Below are positions 41,132-48,540 of a stretch of DNA of 64,000 bases, in pieces. Every line of letters starts with the position of its first letter. The stretch's first letter is position 1. Both the position numbers and the translations under genes were made by a program. The DNA comes from Prorocentrum cordatum (lineage: Eukaryota > Sar > Dinophyceae > Prorocentrales > Prorocentraceae): NCBI GenBank assembly GCA_963575745.1, contig CAUYUJ010015727.1, positions 416,820 through 480,819 of the forward strand, written 5' to 3'. The notes under the pieces were generated by a model. The model made no database searches. It had not been told where the DNA came from and saw only the letters and a list, made by a program, of their open reading frames with translations.

Positions 41132-42355
41132 CTATAGACCAATGAACTCTAGAAGGTCCTGGGGGGTCATAGCATCTGGCCTGGCATTGTTGCCAGTGCA
41201 GAAGCGGAAACTGGGCATCGCCCGCGGCATGCGGGATGTGTTTGCACTGCCGCGGTGCAAGTTCCACACATCTCTAATTACACAAAGCCCAGGCTTGCCT
41301 AGGAAAATCACCTGTTCCTTGTTGGTACTCCAGCTCTCCAGAAACAGCGGTCCATGTCGGAGGTCTGTTTCCGCCGTCAGGACTGATATACAGAACCATT
41401 GCAGGTAGTAGTTGCAGTCCCGATGCCAATCGCACGGGTTCTTGTGGGCGAGCTCGGTGGCGTCGTCCACACCTTGCTCGACGTAGTCACCGCCGCAATC
41501 GTGAAACTTGATGTTGTAGGCCTTGACCAACTCCGCCAGCACAAACGAGGTCTGATGACGTCGCAAGATGATCTTGAGAGCCTCTTGCCAAGCGCCGCGG
41601 TAGATATTCTGAATACTGTTGACGCACGTGCGCCCCGTCCCACGATTGTGCTTCGTGGCGGGCATGGACGCCAACAACGCCATGTCGACAGAAACTCTGT
41701 GCAAGGCGAGCAAGTCCTCGGCGTCCAGGCCGAGGTCGATCACGACGAAGCCGTGATCCATGAAGAAACGCCATGCCGCATCCCCATCTGCACGTTGCGC
41801 CACGGTCTCCGCAAAGAACACACCTGGAGGCGGCCCTGCTGGCGGCGCGGGCACCCTCGGCGGCGGCGGCGGTATCTGCAGGGCCGACGGCGGCGGCCCT
41901 GCTGGGGGCCTGGGTACGCTCGGCGGAGGTGTGCTCGGCGGCGGCCGCGCCGACGCGTTCACCACCGCGTCCGCCAGGGCGGGGGCTGCAGGACTCACCG
42001 GGCCATTCGGCGGCGACCCTGCGGGCGGTGGCGCCCGGCGCTGGGACCACCGGGTCCGCCAAGGAATTTTCGGGTCAGCAGCAGCTGCAGACAGGAGGAT
42101 CGACGACGGCGACTCCGGCGGCTCGGGATCGTCGGACCAGTTCTCGGACGCTTCGGGCCCGTGCACGGCGAGCCTGTCTCCCGCGAGCCTGAGCACTTTC
42201 ACGGCACACATGGCGCCCACGACCATGCCTACGGCACACATGGCGACGCCCATAACATATGGCTCCATGGCACGGCGCGGGTGCAGCCTTGAGCTGCTGG
42301 CGTCTGCACCTTGAGGAAGCCCAAACGGCTGCGGATGAGCACTGTCAAAACTCAT
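41132..42355 (-). CDS. 2-oxoglutarate/Fe(II) oxygenase-like protein with N-terminal membrane segment
   Basis: 407 residues from the ATG at 42355. Residues ~33-57 (YVMGVAMCAVGMVVGAMCAV) form one hydrophobic helix, then a long Pro/Ala-rich linker to about 180. The C-terminal domain (about 185-395) begins FFMDHGFVVIDLGLDAEDLL, as phytanoyl-CoA dioxygenase (PhyH) proteins do. It has DWHRD (His311-x-Asp313), LRHGPLFLESWS, and RDVWNLHRGSANTS (His367) followed by Arg, consistent with the HxD...H iron triad and the 2-oxoglutarate Arg. It would hydroxylate an unknown substrate, perhaps at a membrane. A TET/JBP-like DNA hydroxylase is possible but less likely given the membrane anchor and PhyH-like start. 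Confidence 0.55.
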   Translation of the reverse strand: MSFDSAHPQPFGLPQGADASSSRLHPRRAMEPYVMGVAMCAVGMVVGAMCAVKVLRLAGDRLAVHGPEASENWSDDPEPPESPSSILLSAAAADPKIPWRTRWSQRRAPPPAGSPPNGPVSPAAPALADAVVNASARPPPSTPPPSVPRPPAGPPPSALQIPPPPPRVPAPPAGPPPGVFFAETVAQRADGDAAWRFFMDHGFVVIDLGLDAEDLLALHRVSVDMALLASMPATKHNRGTGRTCVNSIQNIYRGAWQEALKIILRRHQTSFVLAELVKAYNIKFHDCGGDYVEQGVDDATELAHKNPCDWHRDCNYYLQWFCISVLTAETDLRHGPLFLESWSTNKEQVIFLGKPGLCVIRDVWNLHRGSANTSRMPRAMPSFRFCTGNNARPDAMTPQDLLEFIGL

Positions 42356-42679
42356 AGTGCGGTTATCTGGTCATCTTCGCGCCCTCGCGCCGCCCCTCTC
42401 GAGGAAGGCGGCTTTCCAGGCTTCCAGGCATTGGCCGCGAGGCGCGAGACGCTATGACGCTATGACGATATGTGTTATGCGCTATGTTATGATGTTATGA
42501 TCTCCGCGCCCCTCGGAGGATGGCAGGAGGAGGAGAGCGAGGAGGGGGGGGAGGAGGAGTAGGAGGAGGAGGAGGATGAGGAGGAGAAGGAGGAGGAAGA
42601 GGGAATCTCCTCCTCCTCCTCCCCCGTCTCCACCTCATCCTCTTCTTCATCAAGCGGCTCTCGGAGGCGGGGCGTCAGA
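42356..42679. other. Spacer between divergent genes
   Basis: 324 bp between the oxygenase start (minus strand) and the Gln-rich gene start (plus strand), so it may hold a shared upstream region. ATGACGCTATGACGATATG-like words at 42453-42500 form a short repeat. 42525-42625 is GGA/TCC low complexity. No promoter element recognised. Confidence 0.4.
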
Positions 42680-43468
42680 ATGTTGCCGCCGCCCAGGCCC
42701 CCGCCGATGCGGCCTCCCGACAGGGCCCCGCCGATGCGGCCTCCTGCGCTGCGCTGCAAGGCTGGGCCGAGGCCACCACCGGGGTCGCCGCCCGTTCATC
42801 TCAGAAAGAAGGTGAAGCTGGAGCCGACGCCGCCTCCTGGGCCGCCGCCCTGTCATCTCCTCAACAACGCGGTGGGGGATCCATACCTCCTCGCGGAGCC
42901 GGGCCTCACGGAGGCGAAAGAGGTGGAGGAGCATGACTACCAGCAGGAGGGCCAGTACCAGCAGGGTTACCAGCAGGGCTACCACCACCAGGGCTACCAG
43001 CAGGGCCAGCGCCAGCAGGGCCAGGACCAGCAGGGCTACCAGCAGGACGGTGACCAGCAGGGCCTGGACCATAAGGTCCAGCACCAGAAGGCCCTCGCGG
43101 AGGCGAAGGAGGAGCAGGCGGCGGAGCCAGGCCTCGCGAAGAAGGAGCCCGACCTCGCGGGTTTCGTGAAGGCGAAGGCGAAGGAACTGGCCCTCCTGCT
43201 AGCCCTGGGCCAGCAGGGCTACCACCAGAAGTGCCAGGACCAGCAGGGCTACCAGCAGGGCCAGCACCAGAAGGGCCAGTGCCAGCAGCAGGGCTATCAG
43301 CAGGACGGTGACCAGCAGGGCCTGGACCAGAAGGCCCAGCACCAGAAGGGCCAGCAGCGGGGCCTCCTCGCGGAGGCGAAGGAGGCGGCGAAGCCAGTAC
43401 CAAAGGGCCAGTACCAGCAGGGCCTCGCGCGAAGAAGGAGGACCCATACCAATCGCTGGAGGTGCTGA
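42680..43468 (+). CDS. Gln/Gly/Tyr-rich repeat protein
   Basis: The ATG at 42680 starts a Pro-rich N-terminus, followed by two arrays of QQGYQQGQ-like repeats (residues ~90-135 and ~175-230), each followed by a Lys/Ala/Glu segment (LAEAKEEQAAEPGLAKKEPD; LLAEAKEAAKPVPK). The DNA repeat is based on CAGCAGGGCTACCAG. Composition resembles prion-like, phase-separating domains. An apparent 2-nt insertion near 43427 changes frame: the second GLA-KKE unit reads ARRRRTH here, whereas another frame continues AKKEDPYQSLEVLMREEKEA. So the present stop at 43468 may not be the ancestral one. Other frames are also open because the repeat is compositionally biased. Confidence 0.45.
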   Translation: MLPPPRPPPMRPPDRAPPMRPPALRCKAGPRPPPGSPPVHLRKKVKLEPTPPPGPPPCHLLNNAVGDPYLLAEPGLTEAKEVEEHDYQQEGQYQQGYQQGYHHQGYQQGQRQQGQDQQGYQQDGDQQGLDHKVQHQKALAEAKEEQAAEPGLAKKEPDLAGFVKAKAKELALLLALGQQGYHQKCQDQQGYQQGQHQKGQCQQQGYQQDGDQQGLDQKAQHQKGQQRGLLAEAKEAAKPVPKGQYQQGLARRRRTHTNRWRC

Positions 43469-44051
43469 TGCGCGAGGAGAAGGAGGCGGAGGCCCAGTGG
43501 TCGGATCACCAGAAAAATTCACAGGCGCGGTTGGCAAGGAGAAGCGACGCCCCCACCGCCAGGGGGGCCACCTCCAGCGAGGATGCCCATGATGCCCCTG
43601 CCCAAGGCGGGGATAATATATCCCCGCCTCGGGGAGTAGGGCGGTGATAGTATATCCCCGCCCTCTGGCTCCTCGCGCTGTTGGTCACTGGTGGTGGTGG
43701 TGGTGTCAATTCCCTTCTCCTCAGGCTTGGGCGCACTCTTGGCGTCGCAAGTTGTACGAGGACGGGGGAGGACAACAATGCAGGTGAGCTCCCCCCTCTG
43801 CCCTTATATCCCCGCCCCCCCCCCTCGGAGGTGGGGGAATGGGAATAGGGGGCAGGGTGGGGGCCTGACAGGGAAAAGGGCTTCCCATCTACCAATTGCA
43901 CGGCTACTTCGAGGACTGGACCGGCGTCGCGCAACGCATCATGGAGAAGAGGATGGCCGCAGAGGGGCGGCTGAGCCGCATGGCGCTCGACGCCCGCGGC
44001 AGGCGCGAGATTCTAGAGGCGGACATCGCCAGGAGGGCGGGAGGCGCCTAA
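43428..44051 (+). pseudogene. Possible C-terminal continuation of the Gln-rich gene
   Basis: After the frame change, KKEDPYQSLEVLMREEKEAE and AQWSDHQKNSQARLARRSD form a charged helical segment (to about 43550). After a low-complexity gap with two ATATATCCCCGCC words (about 43614-43670), a further segment ending at 44051 reads YQLHGYFEDWTGVAQRIMEK then RLSRMALDARGRREILEADI. They could be exons of the same gene. Splice sites are not defined. Confidence 0.35.
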
Positions 44052-44119
44052 GCCTGTTTGTGCTCCTCCCCCCACCTCCGCCTTTCTGTGCGTGCGCTGG
44101 CTGTGCCAGCCTTCCCGCG

Positions 44120-44487
44120 GCAGAGGGAGGAGGAGGAGGAGGAGGACGAGGGGGATGAGGAGGATGAGGAGGAGGAGGGGGGAGGCGGAGGTGGATGGGG
44201 AAAGGAGCAGGAGAAGGAGGAGGGAGGGAGGGAGGAGAGCGACGAGGAGAGAGAAGGAGGAGGAGGAGGAGGAGGAGGGAGGAGGAGGAGGAGAAGGAAG
44301 TCAGTTCAGACATTCAGAGAATTTAGCAGCCAGCGGCTGCGGCTTTTTAGCCAGACTAATCGTTTCGTCGTCGTCGTCGTCGTCCTCCTCCTCCTCCTGC
44401 TGGTGCACATCCTCCTCCTGCTCCTCCTCCTCCTCTTCCTCCTCCTCATACATGCATACATGCGTACGCATACACATACACATACAC
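44120..44487. repeat. GGA tract, TCC tract and CATA microsatellite
   Basis: Purine-rich GGAGGA from about 44120 to 44300, a short mixed stretch, then CTCCTC from 44370 to 44450 merging into CATACATGCATACATGCG. Frames here are Glu/Gly or Leu runs. Not coding. Confidence 0.8.
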
Positions 44488-44620
44488 ACATGCGTATGTA
44501 TGTATGTGTACATATGCATGCGAATACACATATACACACACTCATGCGTATGTGTGTATGTACACACCCACATGCACGCACACTTACGTATGCGCATATG
44601 CCCGCCGCCGCCATCATCGT
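44488..44620 (+). repeat. Left direct repeat bordering the palindrome zone
   Basis: Starts ACATGCGTATGTATGTATG and ends near ATATGCC then GCCGCC..CATCGTCGCG. The same order of words recurs at 45491-45626 with about 15% differences. Contains CCACATGCACGCACACTTAC, exactly shared. Part CATA/TGTA microsatellite, part unique. Confidence 0.7.
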
Positions 44621-44976
44621 CGCGTCGCCATCGCATCGCACGGGGTGGAGTATGATTATCATTGTGATTATAGTATATTATAGTCATGTGTTGATGATGA
44701 TGATGATCGATGATGATGATGATCGTCATGATGATGATCATGATGATGATGATGATCATGGCTGATGACCATGATGATCAAATGGTAGCGACTTAACAGA
44801 CACGGGGGGGGGGCTGACGATGGCGACGGTTGAAGATGGCAAAGGAGCGTTGACGTTTTCTCACGCCGGCCCCGACTGTCTGAGTCGCAACAGACACCAC
44901 TCAGAGCCCCGACGGGCGGCGAATACCAGATACCTTAAAGGCCTGATTCCAGGACCGCTGGCAGAAGTCGCCAGCT
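44621..44976. other. Spacer with (GAT)n tract
   Basis: ATGATGATGATCGATGATG at 44690-44765, a G run at 44803-44811, otherwise unremarkable. No gene. Confidence 0.5.
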
Positions 44977-45326
44977 GACGAAACCCCGATCGCGCGCGAT
45001 CGGGGTTTCGTCAACATTGAGCGCTCAATGTTGACGAAACTCGGTGCGCGCGCGCTCCTGGGCGACCGGTGGACGTTGACGAAACCCCGATCGCGCGCGA
45101 TCGGGGTTTCGTCACACCCCGCAGGGCCCGCGCACCGAGTTTCGTCAACATTGAGCGCTCAATGTTGACGAAACCCCGATCGCGCGCGATCGGGGTTTCG
45201 TCAGGCTGCTGGGCCGCCCCGCGCCTCCGCGCATACCCTTAAGGGCGCCCTAAGCCCACCAAGTTTCGTCAACATTGAGCGCTCAATGTTGACGACACCC
45301 CGTTCGCGCGCAAACGGGGTTTCGTC
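44977..45326. repeat. Array of seven alternating 36-bp palindromes
   Basis: Type X is GACGAAACCCCGATCGCG plus its exact reverse complement: 44977-45012, 45078-45113, 45167-45202, and a slightly imperfect copy at 45291-45326. Type Y is GTTTCGTCAACATTGAGC plus its reverse complement: 45005-45040, 45139-45174 and 45263-45298 (one mismatch). Neighbouring X and Y share an 8-bp GACGAAAC/GTTTCGTC end in three places. An 18-bp word at 45033-45050 is also inverted exactly at 45129-45146, so the array is itself nearly symmetrical around the X at 45078. No coding frame. Confidence 0.95.
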
Positions 45327-45339
45327 GGGTTGATGGGCC

Positions 45340-45490
45340 TCCCTATGTATGTATGTATACATACATACATACCCTATGTATGTATGTATATACATGTGTA
45401 TGTATGTATACATACATACATACCCTATGTATGCATGTATATACATGTGTATGCATGTATGTATGTATACACATACATACATACATACAC
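45340..45490. repeat. Palindromic TATG/CATA microsatellite
   Basis: TATGTATGTATGTATACATA followed by CATACATA is one of several self-complementary blocks. CCCTATGTATGTATGTATAT marks repeat starts at about 45373 and 45423. It follows the palindrome array directly and leads into the right direct repeat. Confidence 0.85.
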
Positions 45491-45626
45491 ACATGCGTAT
45501 GTATGTATGTATAATATACATGCGCATACACATATATACACACACTCATGCGTATGTATGTAGGTACACACCCACATGCACGCACACTTACGCATGCACA
45601 TATGCCGGCCGCCGTTCATCGTTGCG
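45491..45626 (+). repeat. Right direct repeat bordering the palindrome zone
   Basis: Second copy of the 44488-44620 block, 1003 bp downstream. It ends near GCCGGCCGCCGTTCATCG, about 45 bp before the stop codon of methyltransferase B. Confidence 0.7.
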
Positions 45627-45672
45627 CGCCGAGGCGAGGCGTCATGCAGAACTGCTGCCTCTCCGCCACGGG

Positions 45673-47067
45673 TCAGCGAGCCGCTTGAAAAAAACCAGCC
45701 TGCACAAGAAGGTTCCTCGTGAGGCGGCCGACGACGCTGACAGAGAATGCATTCCCGATCATCTGAGCGTACTGGCGGGGACTGCACGCGTCCTCGTAGT
45801 TGATGCGGCCCGGGGGGATCCCTTGAAGGCGCTCGAGCTCGTTCAGCGTCATGAATCGGTGCTTGGCAAAGATCCAGAAGCCCCCACCGCCAGACCGGTT
45901 GCGCGTCAAACACGGAGCGTACCCCCAGCCGTATTGCGGCGACCTGGTCTTGCCGCAGTCAAACTCGGCGATGAGCATGCTGGTCTTGGCGAATATGTCT
46001 TGATGTTGAGACAGTTTGTCCACCAGGCGGGTGAAGTTGTGGATCTGGTAGTCATGGACTGGCAAGGTGCCGAGCTTGTCCGAATGCTTGTCCAAGATCT
46101 GTTCGATTGGCGTGTATGGGATCTCGCTCGGCCACCTCGTGTGCACATTGGACTTCTTGGACAGCACTCCTGCGATGTACAATCGGCGCCTTGATTGCGG
46201 CAAGCCACCGACCTTCAACGTGTCGAGGACGGACATGCTCACAGTGTACGCGGGGGTACCGTCGGGGCCTTTGAGGCTGACGAGAAAGTTCAAGATGGCA
46301 TTCAGCTCCTCCTGGAACCTCTGGTGAGTCAGGGCCTCAACGTTCTCCAAGACGAACACCGTCGGTAGCTTGGTCTGGATGTAGTTTAGGGCGAAAAACA
46401 CCACGATGCCTCGGCCTTGAGGATCTGCAATCCCCGCGTGGATGCCCTGCACAGAGAACGGCTGGCAAGGGAATCCGATGATGTACAAGTCCACCCGCGG
46501 GACCGCCGCGTTATCGCGGGTGGTTATGTCTCCATGGAGCACGCACAAGTCGGGGTGGCTGGCAATGATAACCTTGCGCGTGGCGAAGTCAATTTCCGAT
46601 GCGAACACGTGCACAATGGAGTTGCCAATGCCGAGCAACTCCAAGGCGAGCTTAGCAGTGTCGATGCCCGCGCAATCACTGCCGAACAGAATCTTGCCAT
46701 CCGTTTCGCCCGTCAAGACCACCCTCTCAAGATCAATGTCCCGGAGAACGACGACATCTGGGGCCTTCCACTTCTTGCCGGCGCCGCGCGAGTCTGAGAC
46801 GGCAGGCTTCCTTGTCGTGACCGGCGGCGCCATCGAGCGCTTGGACTTCTTGATCGGAACAGCGGCTGCTGGCGACTTCCGAACGACGAACTGCGCCGGG
46901 CGCCCGTTGGCCTTGGGCTTCGGTGCCGCCTTGGCCTTGGGCTTCCGCTGCTGGGGCGGCGTGTCTATCACGAGCATGGACCAGTCGTCCATGGTATAGA
47001 CTGGGCGAGCTCTCAGTCCAAAGCCCGCTAGGGTAGAGCCAAAACGGGCCACGTCCATCGTCGCCAT
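45673..47067 (-). CDS. C5 cytosine DNA methyltransferase B, core motifs intact
   Basis: 464 residues from the ATG at 47067, one exon. Residues 1-110 are Lys/Pro/Ala-rich and basic (KPKAKAAPKPKANGRP; VPIKKSKRSM), possibly nuclear-targeting or DNA-binding. The catalytic domain shows motif I LFGSDCAGIDTAK (128-139), motif IV GFPCQPFSVQG (catalytic Cys201), motif VI VLENVEAL (239-246), motif VIII PQSRRRLYIAGV (290-301), target-recognition sequence, and C-terminal motifs IX/X (HRFMTLNELERLQGIP, GNAFSVSVVGRL). It transfers methyl from SAM to cytosine C5. Shared layout with ORF A (32348-33697) suggests paralogues. No accessory PWWP, BAH or CXXC domain is visible, so it is shorter than host DNMT1/3 types and closer in size to retroelement-borne or prokaryotic enzymes. 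Confidence 0.9.
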   Translation of the reverse strand: MATMDVARFGSTLAGFGLRARPVYTMDDWSMLVIDTPPQQRKPKAKAAPKPKANGRPAQFVVRKSPAAAVPIKKSKRSMAPPVTTRKPAVSDSRGAGKKWKAPDVVVLRDIDLERVVLTGETDGKILFGSDCAGIDTAKLALELLGIGNSIVHVFASEIDFATRKVIIASHPDLCVLHGDITTRDNAAVPRVDLYIIGFPCQPFSVQGIHAGIADPQGRGIVVFFALNYIQTKLPTVFVLENVEALTHQRFQEELNAILNFLVSLKGPDGTPAYTVSMSVLDTLKVGGLPQSRRRLYIAGVLSKKSNVHTRWPSEIPYTPIEQILDKHSDKLGTLPVHDYQIHNFTRLVDKLSQHQDIFAKTSMLIAEFDCGKTRSPQYGWGYAPCLTRNRSGGGGFWIFAKHRFMTLNELERLQGIPPGRINYEDACSPRQYAQMIGNAFSVSVVGRLTRNLLVQAGFFQAAR

Positions 47068-47541
47068 CACGCATAACCATCATCACCATCATCGATATTA
47101 TCATCATGATCGCCGTCGTCGTTCGTTGCATGGCGTTGCCGTCGTCGTCGTCGTCGCGAGTGCAGTTTTTGGGCTCTCGGGCGCCCCCCGAAGCTCCCTC
47201 CTCCTCCTGAGCCCCCTCCCCCTCCCCCTCCTCCCCTTCCTCCTCGGACACCCAGCGGAGGATGGCCCTCGATCCTCGAACCTCCTCGCTCTTCGGTCCT
47301 CTCGCCCCCGTCCCTCCTCGGAGCAGTGGCGCCCCTCCTCGGAGCAGTGACGTCTGTGAGGGGCTCGTCACACGATCAGAAGAAGTCCGAGCAATGGTCG
47401 GAGGAGAGCCGTTTGAGACAACGGCAGTGATACAACGGCGGCCCAAATCCGCTCAGAATCGTTCCCCAGGAGGAGGGGGAGGAGGAGGGAGGAGGGAGGA
47501 GGAGGAGGTAGGAGGATGAGGAGGAGGAGGAGGAGGAGGAG
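47068..47541. other. Upstream spacer of methyltransferase B
   Basis: CATCATCACCATCATCGATA and ATTATCATCATGATC words at 47073-47110, then TCGTCG runs, a C/T-rich tract (47200-47255) and a GGA tract (47465-47540). No leader relic could be seen on the minus strand here. No gene. Confidence 0.45.
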
Positions 47542-48296
47542 GGAGGAGGGGTCCCCGCAGGGCTTTTTTCCCAACCATCCTGTGGTGTTGGGTCCTCGTT
47601 TTGAAGAGACAGCGCCCCGCGTTCCCACCTTCTTCCCGCTGCCCCCTCCCTCCTCCCATCTTCATCACTTCGTCTTAACAGCTTCGGAAATTACACGGAT
47701 GGAGGTCGCTTTCCCAACCACCCTGTGGTGTTGGGTCCTCGTTTTGAAGAGACAGCGCCAGTCGGGCTGGCTGGTTCGGCCTCGTTTAACGTTTGTTGGC
47801 TGGTTCGGCCACAGGGTTCGCATGCTCCCCAACACCCATTTTGGGCAATCAGCCTTAGAAATATCATCCGTTGTTACGGATGGTCGTGTCGAAGTCTTCT
47901 GAAGCTGGGCGGGGGTGGAGTATGGGTCAGCCGAAGCAGCTGAGGGTGGATGGGTCAGCCGAAGCAGCTGGCACGGATTATGCCTTAGAGGAGATGGCGG
48001 AGAAGAGGAGGCGGACGAGAGGAGAGGATGCTCTTGTTCTGCACACGATGGCCAGGGAGGCGGAGGGGAGGAGATGAAATGAGGCGGCGGAGTGGAGAGG
48101 AGAGGAGGGAGGGAGGAGGGACGGAGGGAGGAGGGAGGGAGGCAGAGGAGGATGCGGCATTGATTCAAACTGACTAGTAGGTAGGTAGGAGGAGAAGGAT
48201 GATGATGAGGAGGAGGAGGAGGGGGAGGAGGAGGAGGAGGAGGAGGGGAGGGAGCCCAGCACACCTCGCGTTTCCTGGGGTTCCGCTTAAAACCGC
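47542..48296 (+). repeat. 752-bp repeat unit, copy 2
   Basis: Near-identical direct copy of 40021-40772. The GGA tracts inside differ in length (48200-48245). The ~35-bp words that bracket copy 1 are absent here, so copy 2 was not inserted with them. Together the two copies frame the oxygenase, Gln-rich gene, palindrome array and methyltransferase B. Confidence 0.85.
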
Positions 48297-48370
48297 CCCA
48301 CCAGCAAAATCTTGTCCTCTGGGCGTCCTGTCCGGTGTTGGTCCTCCTCCTCCTCCTCACCCTCCTCCTC

Positions 48371-48390
48371 GTATAGCCATTTGGGCTTTG
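48371..48390 (+). other. Possible spliced-leader relic
   Basis: GTATAGCCATTTGGGCTTTG keeps GCCATTT and GGCT of the leader with a 2-nt insertion and a few changes. It lies 170 nt upstream of the ATG at 48541. TTTTTCAG follows at once, which could be a splice acceptor. Confidence 0.4.
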
Positions 48391-48540
48391 TTTTTCAGAG
48401 CTGCGAACCTCGACGGGTTCCTGCTCGCGCCCCGGCGGGCTGCGCGCCTCAGCGAGCCTCCGCCGGCCCGGCGCGCGACGGGTTCCTGCTTGCGCGGCGC
48501 GGCCTTGGGCCTGCGACGCGCGACGACGGAGCCTTCGCCG

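Noticed and set aside
41399-42292. Plus-strand frames opposite the oxygenase-like gene
   Set aside because: Arg/Gly-rich antisense shadows; the minus strand has the HxD...H motif.
41132-42355. TET/JBP DNA hydroxylase
   Set aside because: HxD...H...R is shared by all 2OG/Fe(II) oxygenases; the FFxDHGFVVID start and membrane helix favour a PhyH-like enzyme. Kept only as a possibility.
44977-45326. Organelle-derived insertion (dinoflagellate mitochondrial DNA and minicircles also have many inverted repeats)
   Set aside because: Dinoflagellate mitochondrial DNA is AT-rich and this array is GC-rich with no organelle gene fragment nearby.
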